This document shows, in pieces, positions 24,157 through 31,533 of a DNA stretch of 35,734 nucleotides. The DNA lies in NCBI GenBank assembly GCA_964405405.1, contig CAYONT010000021.1, positions 1-35,734 of the forward strand. Direction: 5' to 3'. Numbering within the stretch: the first letter of the stretch is position 1; every line of letters begins with the position of its first letter. The position numbers were made by a program, and so were the translations under genes. This stretch comes from CAMCYM01 sp964405405 (GTDB lineage Bacteria; Bacteroidota; Bacteroidia; Flavobacteriales_D; Sanyastnellaceae). The notes below the pieces were generated by a model. The model saw only the letters and a program-made list of their open reading frames with translations, searched no databases and was not told the origin of the DNA.

Positions 24157-24164
24157 CTAAGATA
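24157..24164 (-). promoter_or_regulatory. Possible TATCTTAG promoter element 4 nt before the start at 24152
   Basis: Minus-strand TATCTTAG (7 of 8 to TAnnTTTG) is followed by AAGC and ATG. Weaker than the others but in the same position. Confidence 0.3.
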
Positions 24165-24206
24165 CTATGGTCCCGGATCGATCGCGTGGTAAGGCAACCC
24201 AAAATC

Positions 24207-25796
24207 TCAAAACGGCGCGTCGTCATCGCGCACCCAACGTTCTGAGGAACCACCGAGGTCCGCGTCCGGCAAATCTTCGTTCATCTTGGAAGGCAAGGTC
24301 ACCGCCCCGGTACCGAAAGCCGTGTTGGGTCGAATGCCTTGCCCTCCCCCGGGGGTGGCTCCCCGGTCGAATACAGGGTGCGCAAAGGCATCGTAGTTGG
24401 CAAACTTGGCCAAGCGGTTGATGAAGCGCAACTTGATGGTATCCGTGGCGCCGTGGCGGTGTTTGGCCAGGATGAACTCTCCCAATCCTGCTGTATCGAT
24501 GCCATCGGGATGTTCCGTGAAACCGTAGTATTCCGCACGGTAAATGAACGCCACAATGTCCGCGTCCTGCTCGATGGCACCGGATTCCCGCAGGTCCGAG
24601 AGCAAGGGACGCTTGTCACCTCCCCGCGTTTCCACATTCCGGGAGAGCTGGGAGAGGGCGATGATCGGCACATCCAGTTCCTTGGCAATGGACTTGATAG
24701 ACCGGGAGATGGTCGAAATCTCCTGTTCCCGGTTGCCCCGGTCCGAACTCGCTGTCATGAGTTGGAGGTAATCCACGATGACCATTTCAATGCCCGCCAT
24801 GGACTTCAGACGCCGACACTTCGCCCGCAGCTCGAAGATGCTGAGGGCAGGTGTATCATCAATGAACAAGGGGGCTTGGGAGAGCTTGCCGATGCGCTCA
24901 TGCAACTGCGTGTATTCGTGGGGCTCCAAAGTTCCCTTGCGGAACTTGTCCGAGCTGATCTCGGTTTCCGACGCGATGAGGCGTTGAACAAGCTGAACCG
25001 CAGACATCTCCAACGAAAACAGGGCCACAGGAATGCCGTGGTCCACCGCCACGTTCCGCGCCATGGACAAGACAAATGCTGTCTTTCCCATGCCGGGACG
25101 GGCTGCGATGACGACCATGTCCGAGCGCTGAAAACCACCCGTGACCTTGTCGATGTCCGTGAATCCGGAGGGCACTCCGCTGATGCCTCCGTCCTGGTTG
25201 CGTGCGTTGTCGATTTCCTCCAGCACCTTCCGCATGAGCGTGCCCATGGATTCGAAGCTCCGGCGGATGTTGCCTTGGGCCACTTCAAACAGGCTGGATT
25301 CTGCTTCGTCGAGCAGGTCCAGCACATCCGTCGTTTCCTCGTAAGCTAGGGTGGTGATCTGACCCGAAACCCGAATCAACTCCCGTTGGATGTACTTCTG
25401 GGCAATGATCCGGGCGTGGGCTTGGATGTTCGCAGAACTGGCCACCCGAGCGGTGAGCCGTGCGATGACCGAAGGCCCTCCCACTTGATCGATGGTGCCC
25501 AACTTCTTCAACCGCTGCGTCACCGTCAACATGTCCACCGGCTCAGAGCCCTGGAAGAGATCCACGATGGCTGCATAGATGTGGCGGTGCGATTCCTTGT
25601 AGAAACTGTCAGCCGTCAATACGTCGATGACCTCATTCACCGCCGATTGCTCCAACATCAAAGCCCCCAACACCGCCTCTTCCATTTCCAGGGCTTGGGG
25701 GGGCAGTTTGCCGAGCCCGTCGAAAGCGGGCAACCCAGCACGTCCTGTGCTGCGCAAACGATCCGTGGCCAGAGAAGAAGAAGGGGGAGCGGGCAT
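24207..25796 (-). CDS. dnaB: Replicative DNA helicase
   Basis: A 529-residue DnaB, the hexameric 5'-3' helicase that opens the replication fork. The N-terminal DnaB domain begins LPPQALEMEEAVLGALMLE (31-49); the linker is EEIDNARNQDGGISGVPSGF; the RecA-like C-terminal domain has Walker A ARPGMGKTA (232-240), Walker B VIVDYLQ (339-345), ALSQLSRNVETR and DLRESGAIEQDADIV, with an arginine-finger region AKHRHGATDTIKL. No intein is present. The C-terminal ~45 residues are a variable tail. The start at 25796 (MPAPPSSSL) was chosen because the frame upstream runs into the HAD gene; the first ~25 residues are low complexity. The 161-nt upstream region has DnaA-box-like 9-mers. Confidence 0.96.
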   Translation of the reverse strand: MPAPPSSSLATDRLRSTGRAGLPAFDGLGKLPPQALEMEEAVLGALMLEQSAVNEVIDVLTADSFYKESHRHIYAAIVDLFQGSEPVDMLTVTQRLKKLGTIDQVGGPSVIARLTARVASSANIQAHARIIAQKYIQRELIRVSGQITTLAYEETTDVLDLLDEAESSLFEVAQGNIRRSFESMGTLMRKVLEEIDNARNQDGGISGVPSGFTDIDKVTGGFQRSDMVVIAARPGMGKTAFVLSMARNVAVDHGIPVALFSLEMSAVQLVQRLIASETEISSDKFRKGTLEPHEYTQLHERIGKLSQAPLFIDDTPALSIFELRAKCRRLKSMAGIEMVIVDYLQLMTASSDRGNREQEISTISRSIKSIAKELDVPIIALSQLSRNVETRGGDKRPLLSDLRESGAIEQDADIVAFIYRAEYYGFTEHPDGIDTAGLGEFILAKHRHGATDTIKLRFINRLAKFANYDAFAHPVFDRGATPGGGQGIRPNTAFGTGAVTLPSKMNEDLPDADLGGSSERWVRDDDAPF

Positions 25797-25852
25797 GGGA
25801 AAAGAAGGATGATCAGATGAACCCAGATGGGAGGGTGAAATTAGGGCGCGGC

Positions 25853-25918
25853 TGTGGAAGGAACCCGAAAAATGTATCCACAACATGACCCGGACACCTG
25901 TTCGCTGAACGTGGAAAA
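25853..25918. promoter_or_regulatory. DnaA-box-like 9-mers upstream of dnaB
   Basis: GTATCCACA (about 25874-25882, plus) and TTTTCCACG (about 25910-25918, minus) each differ from TTWTNCACA by one base; CCTTCCACA (about 25853-25861, minus) differs by two. They lie 57-122 nt before dnaB. Coordinates are by eye and may be off by one. Confidence 0.3.
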
Positions 25919-25952
25919 CTTCTTTCGGTGCCCTGAAGCCCGCGGAACCACA

Positions 25953-25960
25953 CGAATTTA
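25953..25960 (-). promoter_or_regulatory. Possible TAAATTCG element upstream of dnaB
   Basis: Minus-strand TAAATTCG overlaps the TAA stop of the HAD gene. It would give dnaB a leader of about 150 nt that contains the DnaA-box-like sites. A TACATTTT closer to dnaB is an alternative. Confidence 0.2.
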
Positions 25961-26683
25961 GAGGGGAAGCTCCAGCAACCGTTCGAGGTGCGTGACCGTG
26001 CGCCAAACCTGTTCCCGGTGCTTGCGCCCCTCCGGGTTGTAATGGACCTGCCTCCAACCCGCCTCCCGCGCCCCCACCACGTCGCAGTGCAGGTCATCCC
26101 CGATCATCACAGCGCGCTGGACCGTGGAACCCGTCCGGTCCAGGCAGGCCGCAAACACCCGGGCATCCGGCTTGGGAAAACCCACCGAATCACTGGTGAT
26201 CACCGCATCAAAGAATGGCGTCAAACCACTGTGCTCCATCTTCAGGTGCTGCACCGATTCGAACCCATTGGTCAAGATGAAAAGCCGGTGCCCCCGGGCA
26301 TGCAGCCCGGCCACCGCCTCCCTGGCCCCTGGCAACAGGTGGGGCAACCGGGGGGAGCACGCCACATACGATTCTCCCAACGCAGCGGGAAGCGGACCCG
26401 AGAGCGTTTCACCCGGGACCGAAAGGGCCTCCAATGCCATGTGGAAACGGTGGGAACGCAGCGTCGTTTGGTCCATCTTTCCCGCCCGGTACGCAGCCCA
26501 ACACACCTCATTCGCCGCTTCGTAAGCCGTGACGAACGCGTCCAGTTGAAGCGTTGCTCCGTGGGTGGTTTCCAGTTGGGAGAGGGCGTGTTGGTGGAAG
26601 ATTTGGCCTATGGCCTCCCGCGAATTCCGGTCAAAATCCCAGAGCGTCCGGTCCAAATCGAAAAACAAATCTGCTGGCCCCAT
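25958..26683 (-). CDS. HAD phosphatase, YjjG-like noncanonical pyrimidine nucleotidase
   Basis: A 241-residue HAD hydrolase with the motifs in order: FFDLDRTLWDF (motif I, Asp9 and Asp11), FILTNG (motif II, about 138), FPKPDARVF (motif III Lys) and MIGDDLHCDVVGA (motif IV). The cap domain lies between motifs I and II (FHQHAL through RFHMALEAL). The DLDRTLWDF start and cap type match the YjjG group, which dephosphorylates noncanonical pyrimidine nucleoside monophosphates and so guards the nucleotide pool. It ends a minus-strand operon, 3 nt after the small membrane protein; the upp gene two positions upstream also handles pyrimidines, which fits such a role. Confidence 0.85.
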   Translation of the reverse strand: MGPADLFFDLDRTLWDFDRNSREAIGQIFHQHALSQLETTHGATLQLDAFVTAYEAANEVCWAAYRAGKMDQTTLRSHRFHMALEALSVPGETLSGPLPAALGESYVACSPRLPHLLPGAREAVAGLHARGHRLFILTNGFESVQHLKMEHSGLTPFFDAVITSDSVGFPKPDARVFAACLDRTGSTVQRAVMIGDDLHCDVVGAREAGWRQVHYNPEGRKHREQVWRTVTHLERLLELPL

Positions 26684-26686
26684 GGC

Positions 26687-27133
26687 TCAAAGCGCTTCCC
26701 GAACGGCCCAACTCACCCCAGTCAACACCAGGGACCACAAGAAAAAGGCGGCCATCAAGGCCCAAGGCATCCGCGGATCCCGGCCATGGTACTTCGCCGA
26801 CAACAGGGAACTCAAGGGTACCGACAAAAAAACGCCGAGCACCAGCAGCCCGGTCAATCCGTACCGCTGACGCCAGCGCACCATCCTCCGCCGCGCGGGG
26901 GTGAATTTCCGCGGATGGCGGCCCCGTCGCACCCACTGAAAATCCAGCACCGAAAGCAGCGCCTTGCCTGCGTAAAAAAAGATGGCCACCCCGATTGCTG
27001 CCCCGACCGTCGTCACGCCCACCACCCAAAGCGGTTCAATGCCCCGGGCCACCATGGCCGACGGGGTCAACAGGAACTTCACCACCGAAGCCAGGAGCCA
27101 ACCGGCCATTTCCCAACCCTCCATGCCACCCAT
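26687..27133 (-). CDS. Small integral membrane protein of unknown function
   Basis: A 148-residue protein with four likely helices: WLLASVVKFLLTP (10-22), VVGVTTVGAAIGVAIFFYAG (37-56), YGLTGLLVLGVFLSVPLSSLLSA (92-114) and MPWALMAAFFLWSLVLTGVSW (123-143). A strongly basic cytoplasmic loop (RRGRHPRKFTPARRRMVRWRQR, split here by position 69-90) separates helices 2 and 3. The same layout with a basic loop and a Y-G-L-x-G-L helix is familiar from small conserved Bacteroidota membrane proteins, but I know of no function. It sits 3 nt after upp and 3 nt before the HAD gene, so it is certainly in that operon. Confidence 0.7.
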   Translation of the reverse strand: MGGMEGWEMAGWLLASVVKFLLTPSAMVARGIEPLWVVGVTTVGAAIGVAIFFYAGKALLSVLDFQWVRRGRHPRKFTPARRRMVRWRQRYGLTGLLVLGVFLSVPLSSLLSAKYHGRDPRMPWALMAAFFLWSLVLTGVSWAVREAL

Positions 27134-27136
27134 CCC

Positions 27137-27784
27137 TCACAGTTTTTCGCCGTAGGCCAAATCCCCCGCATCCCCCAATCCCGGCACGATGTAGCCACGC
27201 GCCGTGGTTTCCTCATCGATGGCTCCCGCCCAAATCTGTGCATGCACCGGGAGGGCCTTGCGCACGGTGTCGATGCCTTCGCGGCTGGCGATGGCGCAGA
27301 CCACATGCACCTGCTCCGGCCGACCGCGTTGCACCAAGGCCTCGTGAACCTTGACAATGGAAGCCCCGGTGGCCAACATCGGATCGACGAGGATCAGGGT
27401 CCGTCCCGTCAATTCCGGCGCACTCACGTACTCCACGGCGATTTCAAAATCTCCCCCGGGATGGTAGCGCCGGTAGGCACTCACAAAGGCATTGTCCGCC
27501 CCGTCAAAAACACGCAAACAACCCGCATGCATCGGAAGACCCGCCCGGAGGATGGTTGCCAACACCGGCTGAACCTGCAAGGCCTTGCCTGTCGCCGTGC
27601 CCAGTGGGGTGGTCACTTCGGTGGCATGGTAGGCCAAACCCTTCGCAATCTCCCACGCCGCACATTCCCCCAACCGCTCCAAATTGTGCCGAAACCGCAT
27701 CCGGTCCGCCTGCTGTTCTCGGTCTCGGAGGGCACTCACAATCACGCCCGCCATGCCGGGCATTTCACTCAAATGGTGGATCAT
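27137..27784 (-). CDS. upp: Uracil phosphoribosyltransferase
   Basis: A 215-residue Upp that makes UMP from uracil and PRPP in pyrimidine salvage. The PRPP loop LVDPMLATGAS is at 132-142, the uracil-binding YIVPGLGDAGD at 198-208, and ATILRAGLPM (76-85) is also diagnostic. The ATG at 27784 overlaps the stop of the upstream deacetylase-like gene by 4 bases (ATGA), which fixes the start; codons further upstream in this frame belong to that gene. A membrane protein and a YjjG-like nucleotidase follow with 3-nt gaps. Confidence 0.95.
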   Translation of the reverse strand: MIHHLSEMPGMAGVIVSALRDREQQADRMRFRHNLERLGECAAWEIAKGLAYHATEVTTPLGTATGKALQVQPVLATILRAGLPMHAGCLRVFDGADNAFVSAYRRYHPGGDFEIAVEYVSAPELTGRTLILVDPMLATGASIVKVHEALVQRGRPEQVHVVCAIASREGIDTVRKALPVHAQIWAGAIDEETTARGYIVPGLGDAGDLAYGEKL

Positions 27785-29178
27785 GGTTCCAAGATACGCC
27801 CGCTTTCCCCGCGGGCGAGGGCCCGCAACATTTCTTGGTAAAAAGTCCACCATCCCGCCCAGGGTTCCCGGTCCTGGGCGGTTTCGTTGTGCCACAGGGT
27901 CACGAACTCGCCCTCCACTTCCCGCAGGGTGGCGGCCAGCGCGAGCACGCGCCGCAAGGTCGATGCATCGGGCGCCAGGCCCATGTAGCGGGCGAGGGTG
28001 GCCTCCATCACGTGCACGGGGTGCACCCGCAGGTTGAGTTCACGTTCCAGCCGAACGCTGTAGGCTGGAAAGGGCCGGGCCAAACCCGTTCGAAGCCCCA
28101 CCCGGTCTGCGAACCCCAAACTGTGGTCCTCCCGGATGCCCGCGGCTTCGAGGGCCTCCCAGGCATCCGGCAGCCGCTGCAGCAAGTAATGCTGGCGCGC
28201 CCTCCGGATCTCCAGCCCGGACATCGACTCCAGCCGCAGTTTTTCCTGCCGGATGCGCTCCGGCCGGGCGTGCGATGCGTACCCGGGGTGCAACCCCAAA
28301 GCCGCCTCCCCTCCCGGTCCCACCTCCCCCGCCAGCCGCGCCACCACCTCCCGCAGCCCGGCCGACCGCCAATCCATCCCCCGATCGTGGGGACCCCGGT
28401 CCGCCACGAGCACAAACCACCGGCCCGGCCACCCGACCTCCCGGTGCAGCGCCAACAAGTCCCCATACGTATCGAACGGATCCTCCTGCCTCCCCCGTAC
28501 CACCGCCACCCGCTCGCGCAACCCCGCGAAATCGCCCCGCAACCCCTGCCGGATGCCCCCTCCCCAACCCCGGAACCAGCCCTTCCCCCGGTACATCAGG
28601 GCGCTGTCCACATCCACCGTCGGCACCACCCGAAACCCGCGGCCCACGGAGACCTCCCAGCCCCACCCGCGCGCCCAGGCCCGGACCCGCTGCTCGAACA
28701 CGGGCGCATCCACCCATCCGTACCGCATCTGTTCCGAAGCCTCCGCCCGGAATCGACCGTGACCATCCCGGGCCTCGGCCCCCTGCGCCGACGGCAACAA
28801 CTCCTCACACCGGGCCGCCGTCCAAAAAGCCCAAGCAAAAAAATCGCACCCCCGCTCCGGACCCGCTGCGAACTGCAGACCCTCCGCCGTCCAGCCCCAT
28901 GCCTCCAGTCCCCGGTCCGGCAACCCCAACCCGTCCACCAGCAGCCCCGACGGCACCACCTGCACCCCCCGGCCATTCCCCCAGCGCCGCCACCCCTCGC
29001 CCGCCCCGTACCCAATCCCGACCGAACCCTCCGCCGCTGCCCATGCCTCCTCCCCCTCCACGACCCGGTACGACACCCCCAGTACCTCCCCCAGCACCAG
29101 CTTCAAGGCATACGCGAGCCGGGCCCCCAGGGTACCCGGGGCCACCCCCACCACCACCGACTGCACCCCGCCCCTCAT
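27781..29178 (-). CDS. Polysaccharide deacetylase-like protein
   Basis: A 465-residue protein resembling the long Bacteroidota polysaccharide-deacetylase-like family (NodB fold). The metal-site Asp motif is probably VVPTVDVD (DVD at 189-191). The second motif, usually HPSY, is HPGYAS at 297-302. Other family features are DPFDTYGDLLALH (233-245), RQHYLLQRLPDAWEAL (328-343), LRTGLARPFPAY (362-373), HPVHVMEATL (386-395) and LWHNE (428-432). It may act on a cell-envelope or exopolysaccharide, but no signal peptide is evident, so cytoplasmic action or loss of activity is possible. The N-terminal 150 residues are a less conserved Trp/Gly-rich domain. It overlaps wecB and upp by 4 bases each. The coding strand is unusually G-rich. 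Confidence 0.72.
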   Translation of the reverse strand: MRGGVQSVVVGVAPGTLGARLAYALKLVLGEVLGVSYRVVEGEEAWAAAEGSVGIGYGAGEGWRRWGNGRGVQVVPSGLLVDGLGLPDRGLEAWGWTAEGLQFAAGPERGCDFFAWAFWTAARCEELLPSAQGAEARDGHGRFRAEASEQMRYGWVDAPVFEQRVRAWARGWGWEVSVGRGFRVVPTVDVDSALMYRGKGWFRGWGGGIRQGLRGDFAGLRERVAVVRGRQEDPFDTYGDLLALHREVGWPGRWFVLVADRGPHDRGMDWRSAGLREVVARLAGEVGPGGEAALGLHPGYASHARPERIRQEKLRLESMSGLEIRRARQHYLLQRLPDAWEALEAAGIREDHSLGFADRVGLRTGLARPFPAYSVRLERELNLRVHPVHVMEATLARYMGLAPDASTLRRVLALAATLREVEGEFVTLWHNETAQDREPWAGWWTFYQEMLRALARGESGRILEP

Positions 29179-30320
29179 CCGAGCCCCCTTGCGCGTGGCT
29201 GGCGGGAGGTGGCCAGCAACTGAATTTCCTGTGCCATGCCCCGTGCAGACCGGCCATCCCCGTACAACGGCACCGACCAACGGTCATCCCCCGGCGGCGG
29301 GAAACCGGCGGCGTGCCGTTCAAGCGCACCGCGCCAACCCTCCGGCTCTGGGACCAACCTCGCCCATCCCCCGGTGACCAATTCCGCCCACTCCGTGACC
29401 GGGCGCGCGACCCAACAGGGTTTGGCATGAAAAAAAGCCTCCTTCTGCACCCCACCCGAGTCGGTCAGCACCCAATCGACCCCTTGGAGCGCAGCCGCCA
29501 ATTCGAGGTACCCCATGGGCTCCACCGCGTCCACGCCCCCGGCCGCCAGCACCTGGGGCCAGGCTGCGCCCCAGATTTGGTGGAGGACGAGCGCTGTGCG
29601 CGGATGCACCGGAAACACGATGCGGCCCGATGTGGAGCCGCACAGCGCCTCCATCCAGCGGCGAAGGCGGGCCGGGTCATCGACGTTGGCAGGGCGGTGC
29701 ATGGTCACCAGTCCGACATGGGTTTTGGGACCCGGCGGCACCCGGTCCGCCGCCCAGCGGGCCACGTCGCACAGGATGTCCCCGGTGCGGACCACCCGAA
29801 CCGGTCGGCCGGCCTGACCCGCGGGATCGTGGACGATGCCCTCCGCGGCCAGGTGCCGAACGGCCCCATCCGTGGGACAAAAGAGCAAGTCCGCCACATG
29901 GTCCGTCAGCACCCGGTTGAGCTCCTCGGGCATGGCGCGGTCTCCGGAGCGCAGGCCGGCTTCCACGTGCACCAAGGGGATGCCCGCGCGGGCCGCGACC
30001 CATGCCCCGGCCCAAGTGGAATCCGTGTCGCCATAGACCAGCATGACATCCGGACGGCGTTCCGCGGTGACCGAGGCGATGCTTTCCATCATTTGGCCTA
30101 AGCGCGCAGCGACCCCCGACACGGTCAGCACGAACCGGTGGACCGGCTCCGGCATGCCCAGCTCTTGGAAAAATACCGCCGACATCGCCTCATCCGCATG
30201 CTGCCCCGTGTGCAAGATCCGCTCTGCGATTCCCCATTCGCCCGAAGCGAACTCCCGCGAAAGCGCAGATGCCTTGACAAACTGCGGCCGAGCCCCCACC
30301 ACGGTCAATAGGTCGATCAT
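29175..30320 (-). CDS. wecB: UDP-N-acetylglucosamine 2-epimerase (non-hydrolysing)
   Basis: A 381-residue WecB/MnaA-type epimerase of the GT-B fold, which makes UDP-N-acetylmannosamine for surface polysaccharides. It begins with VVGARPQFVKASAL (7-20), then LVYGDTDSTWAGA (about 94-106), VHVEAGLRSGDRAMPEELNR (about 117-136), the CPTDGAVRHL segment, TMHRPANVDDPARL, and the C-terminal TDSGGVQKEAFF, whose GGVQKEA binds the UDP. It starts 6 nt after the radC stop and overlaps the deacetylase-like gene by 4 bases; that pair suggests a surface polysaccharide of modified amino sugars. No glycosyltransferase or flippase gene is in the window. Confidence 0.92.
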   Translation of the reverse strand: MIDLLTVVGARPQFVKASALSREFASGEWGIAERILHTGQHADEAMSAVFFQELGMPEPVHRFVLTVSGVAARLGQMMESIASVTAERRPDVMLVYGDTDSTWAGAWVAARAGIPLVHVEAGLRSGDRAMPEELNRVLTDHVADLLFCPTDGAVRHLAAEGIVHDPAGQAGRPVRVVRTGDILCDVARWAADRVPPGPKTHVGLVTMHRPANVDDPARLRRWMEALCGSTSGRIVFPVHPRTALVLHQIWGAAWPQVLAAGGVDAVEPMGYLELAAALQGVDWVLTDSGGVQKEAFFHAKPCWVARPVTEWAELVTGGWARLVPEPEGWRGALERHAAGFPPPGDDRWSVPLYGDGRSARGMAQEIQLLATSRQPRARGLG

Positions 30321-30326
30321 GCGCTG

Positions 30327-31016
30327 TTAAAGTAGTCCTTCGTCTGCAAAACTATGGTACCGGTCCTGTGCAATGATCACATGGTCCAGCACCGGCAGGT
30401 CGAGGAAACGTCCCGCCTGCCGCATGTTCTCGGTCAGGTCCCGGTCGGACTGGCTTGGCCGAGGATTGCCCGACGGGTGGTTGTGCACCAAAACCAAGGC
30501 TGCAGCCCGCATGGCCAACGCCTTGCCGAAGATGACCTTGGGATCCGCCACGGTCCCGGACAGCCCCCCGGCGCTGATGCGCAACTCGGCCAGCACCCGG
30601 TTCGACCGGCGGAGCAAAACCACCCAGAACTCCTCGTGTTGCAGGTCCCCCAGCCGGTGGACAAAGCGCGCATGGATGTCCCGGGACGACCCGATGACCG
30701 CCGGTCGGGCGCCCCCTTGCACCCGGTTCAGGGCCTGGCGCCGCCCCAACTCCAGCGCAGCCGCGATGGTCACCGCCCGGGCCGGTCCGATGCCCGGGAC
30801 CATTTCATACGCCTCGGGCGGCATCCTGCCCAAGTCGTCCAACCGGCCATCCGTCAGCGCCAGCAAATCCGCTCCGAGCCGACCCGCCGGCCTACCCTTC
30901 GTCCCCGACCCGATGAGAATCGACAGCAATTCGACCTCGCTCAACGCGTGCGCCCCATTCGCCATCAACCGCTCCCGCGGCATCACCGCATCGGCCCCTC
31001 GTTCCTCCTGTTCCAT
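30327..31016 (-). CDS. radC: RadC/JAB-domain protein
   Basis: A 229-residue RadC family protein. A helix-hairpin-helix VPGIGPARA lies at 73-81 and the JAB/MPN metalloprotease-like domain ends with HNHPSGNPRPSQSD (178-191; His178, His180 and Asp191 as zinc ligands). RadC was once called a DNA repair protein; its real role is unsettled. ATG at 31016 was chosen because a promoter element (31056-31086) lies 40-70 nt upstream, so starts further upstream would precede the transcript. The ends of rpsT and radC leave 117 nt that contain the rpsT terminator. It heads the radC-wecB-deacetylase-upp operon. Confidence 0.9.
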   Translation of the reverse strand: MEQEERGADAVMPRERLMANGAHALSEVELLSILIGSGTKGRPAGRLGADLLALTDGRLDDLGRMPPEAYEMVPGIGPARAVTIAAALELGRRQALNRVQGGARPAVIGSSRDIHARFVHRLGDLQHEEFWVVLLRRSNRVLAELRISAGGLSGTVADPKVIFGKALAMRAAALVLVHNHPSGNPRPSQSDRDLTENMRQAGRFLDLPVLDHVIIAQDRYHSFADEGLL

Positions 31017-31055
31017 GCCTCGTTCGTTGTGGTGACCGCCCTTTCTCCATGTCCG

Positions 31056-31086
31056 CAAAAAGACCGCATGTGGATGCATGGACAAA
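31056..31086 (-). promoter_or_regulatory. Promoter of the radC operon (TTTG-N19-TCTTTTTG)
   Basis: On the minus strand TTTG (31086-31083) is 19 nt from TCTTTTTG (31063-31056), which matches TAnnTTTG at 7 of 8. The TTTG is the end of the U-tract of the rpsT terminator. The leader to radC is about 30-35 nt. Confidence 0.55.
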
Positions 31087-31112
31087 AAAAAGCCCCCTGG
31101 TTAGAGGGGGCT
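31084..31112 (-). terminator. Rho-independent terminator of rpsT
   Basis: Minus-strand stem AGCCCCCT / AGGGGGCT (31112-31105 with 31098-31091), 6-nt loop, followed by seven U (31090-31084). It is 21 nt after the rpsT stop. Confidence 0.9.
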
Positions 31113-31133
31113 ATATTCCGTCGAAACCGACAC

Positions 31134-31388
31134 TCAGGCCAACTTGCCTACATAAATGGCGAGGCTGGATTTGAGGTTGGAGGCTTTGTTCTTGTGGATG
31201 ATGTTCCGCTTCGCCAATTTGTCGAGCATGGAACTCACCTTCGGCAAAAGGGCAGAGGCCGCAGCCTTGTCCGTGAGGGCGCGCAAATCGCGAACAGCAT
31301 TGCGGGCCGTCTTGTGGTAATAACGGTTGTGAAGGCGCTTCTTTTCGTTCGAGCGGATGCGCTTCAGGGCGGATTTGTGGTGGGCCAT
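31134..31388 (-). CDS. rpsT: 30S ribosomal protein S20
   Basis: An 84-residue S20, a basic helical protein that binds 16S rRNA in the small subunit. It starts MAHHKSALKRIRSNEKKR, has HKTARNAVRDLRAL and KLAKRNIIHKNKASNLKS, all typical. Length matches the family. It stands alone between its own promoter and a strong terminator. GAGGAGACAGGAAAC before the ATG could act as a ribosome binding site. Confidence 0.97.
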   Translation of the reverse strand: MAHHKSALKRIRSNEKKRLHNRYYHKTARNAVRDLRALTDKAAASALLPKVSSMLDKLAKRNIIHKNKASNLKSSLAIYVGKLA

Positions 31389-31416
31389 GTTTCCTGTCTC
31401 CTCTGTAAAGGGACGG

Positions 31417-31447
31417 CAAAGATAATCGATTTTTCTTTCTGGCCAAA
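31417..31447 (-). promoter_or_regulatory. Promoter of rpsT (TTTG-N19-TATCTTTG)
   Basis: Minus-strand TTTG (31447-31444) and TATCTTTG (31424-31417), 19 nt apart, are a full match to the Bacteroidota promoter consensus. The leader to the ATG at 31388 is about 22-24 nt. This is the clearest promoter in the window. Confidence 0.8.
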
Positions 31448-31501
31448 TCCACCCCCCAACTTTCCACCACCCCCCAGAAAACTCCATCGTTTTGCCACAC
31501 G

Positions 31502-31533
31502 AAAAAAAAGAAGGGCGCACCCCTGCGCCCTTC
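31502..31533 (-). terminator. Orphan rho-independent terminator
   Basis: Minus-strand stem GAAGGGCGCA / TGCGCCCTTC with a 4-nt loop (31533-31510), followed by eight U (31509-31502). There is no recognised gene upstream of it on this strand, which implies an unannotated transcript. Confidence 0.8.

Noticed and set aside
25797..25957. Chromosomal origin of replication
   Set aside because: DnaA-box-like sites are few and imperfect, and there is no dnaA, AT-rich unwinding element or skew evidence.
28275..30101. A 608-codon Pro/Thr/Arg-rich plus-strand frame
   Set aside because: It is the antisense of the deacetylase-like and wecB genes; the proline-rich sequence is the mirror of Gly-rich coding.
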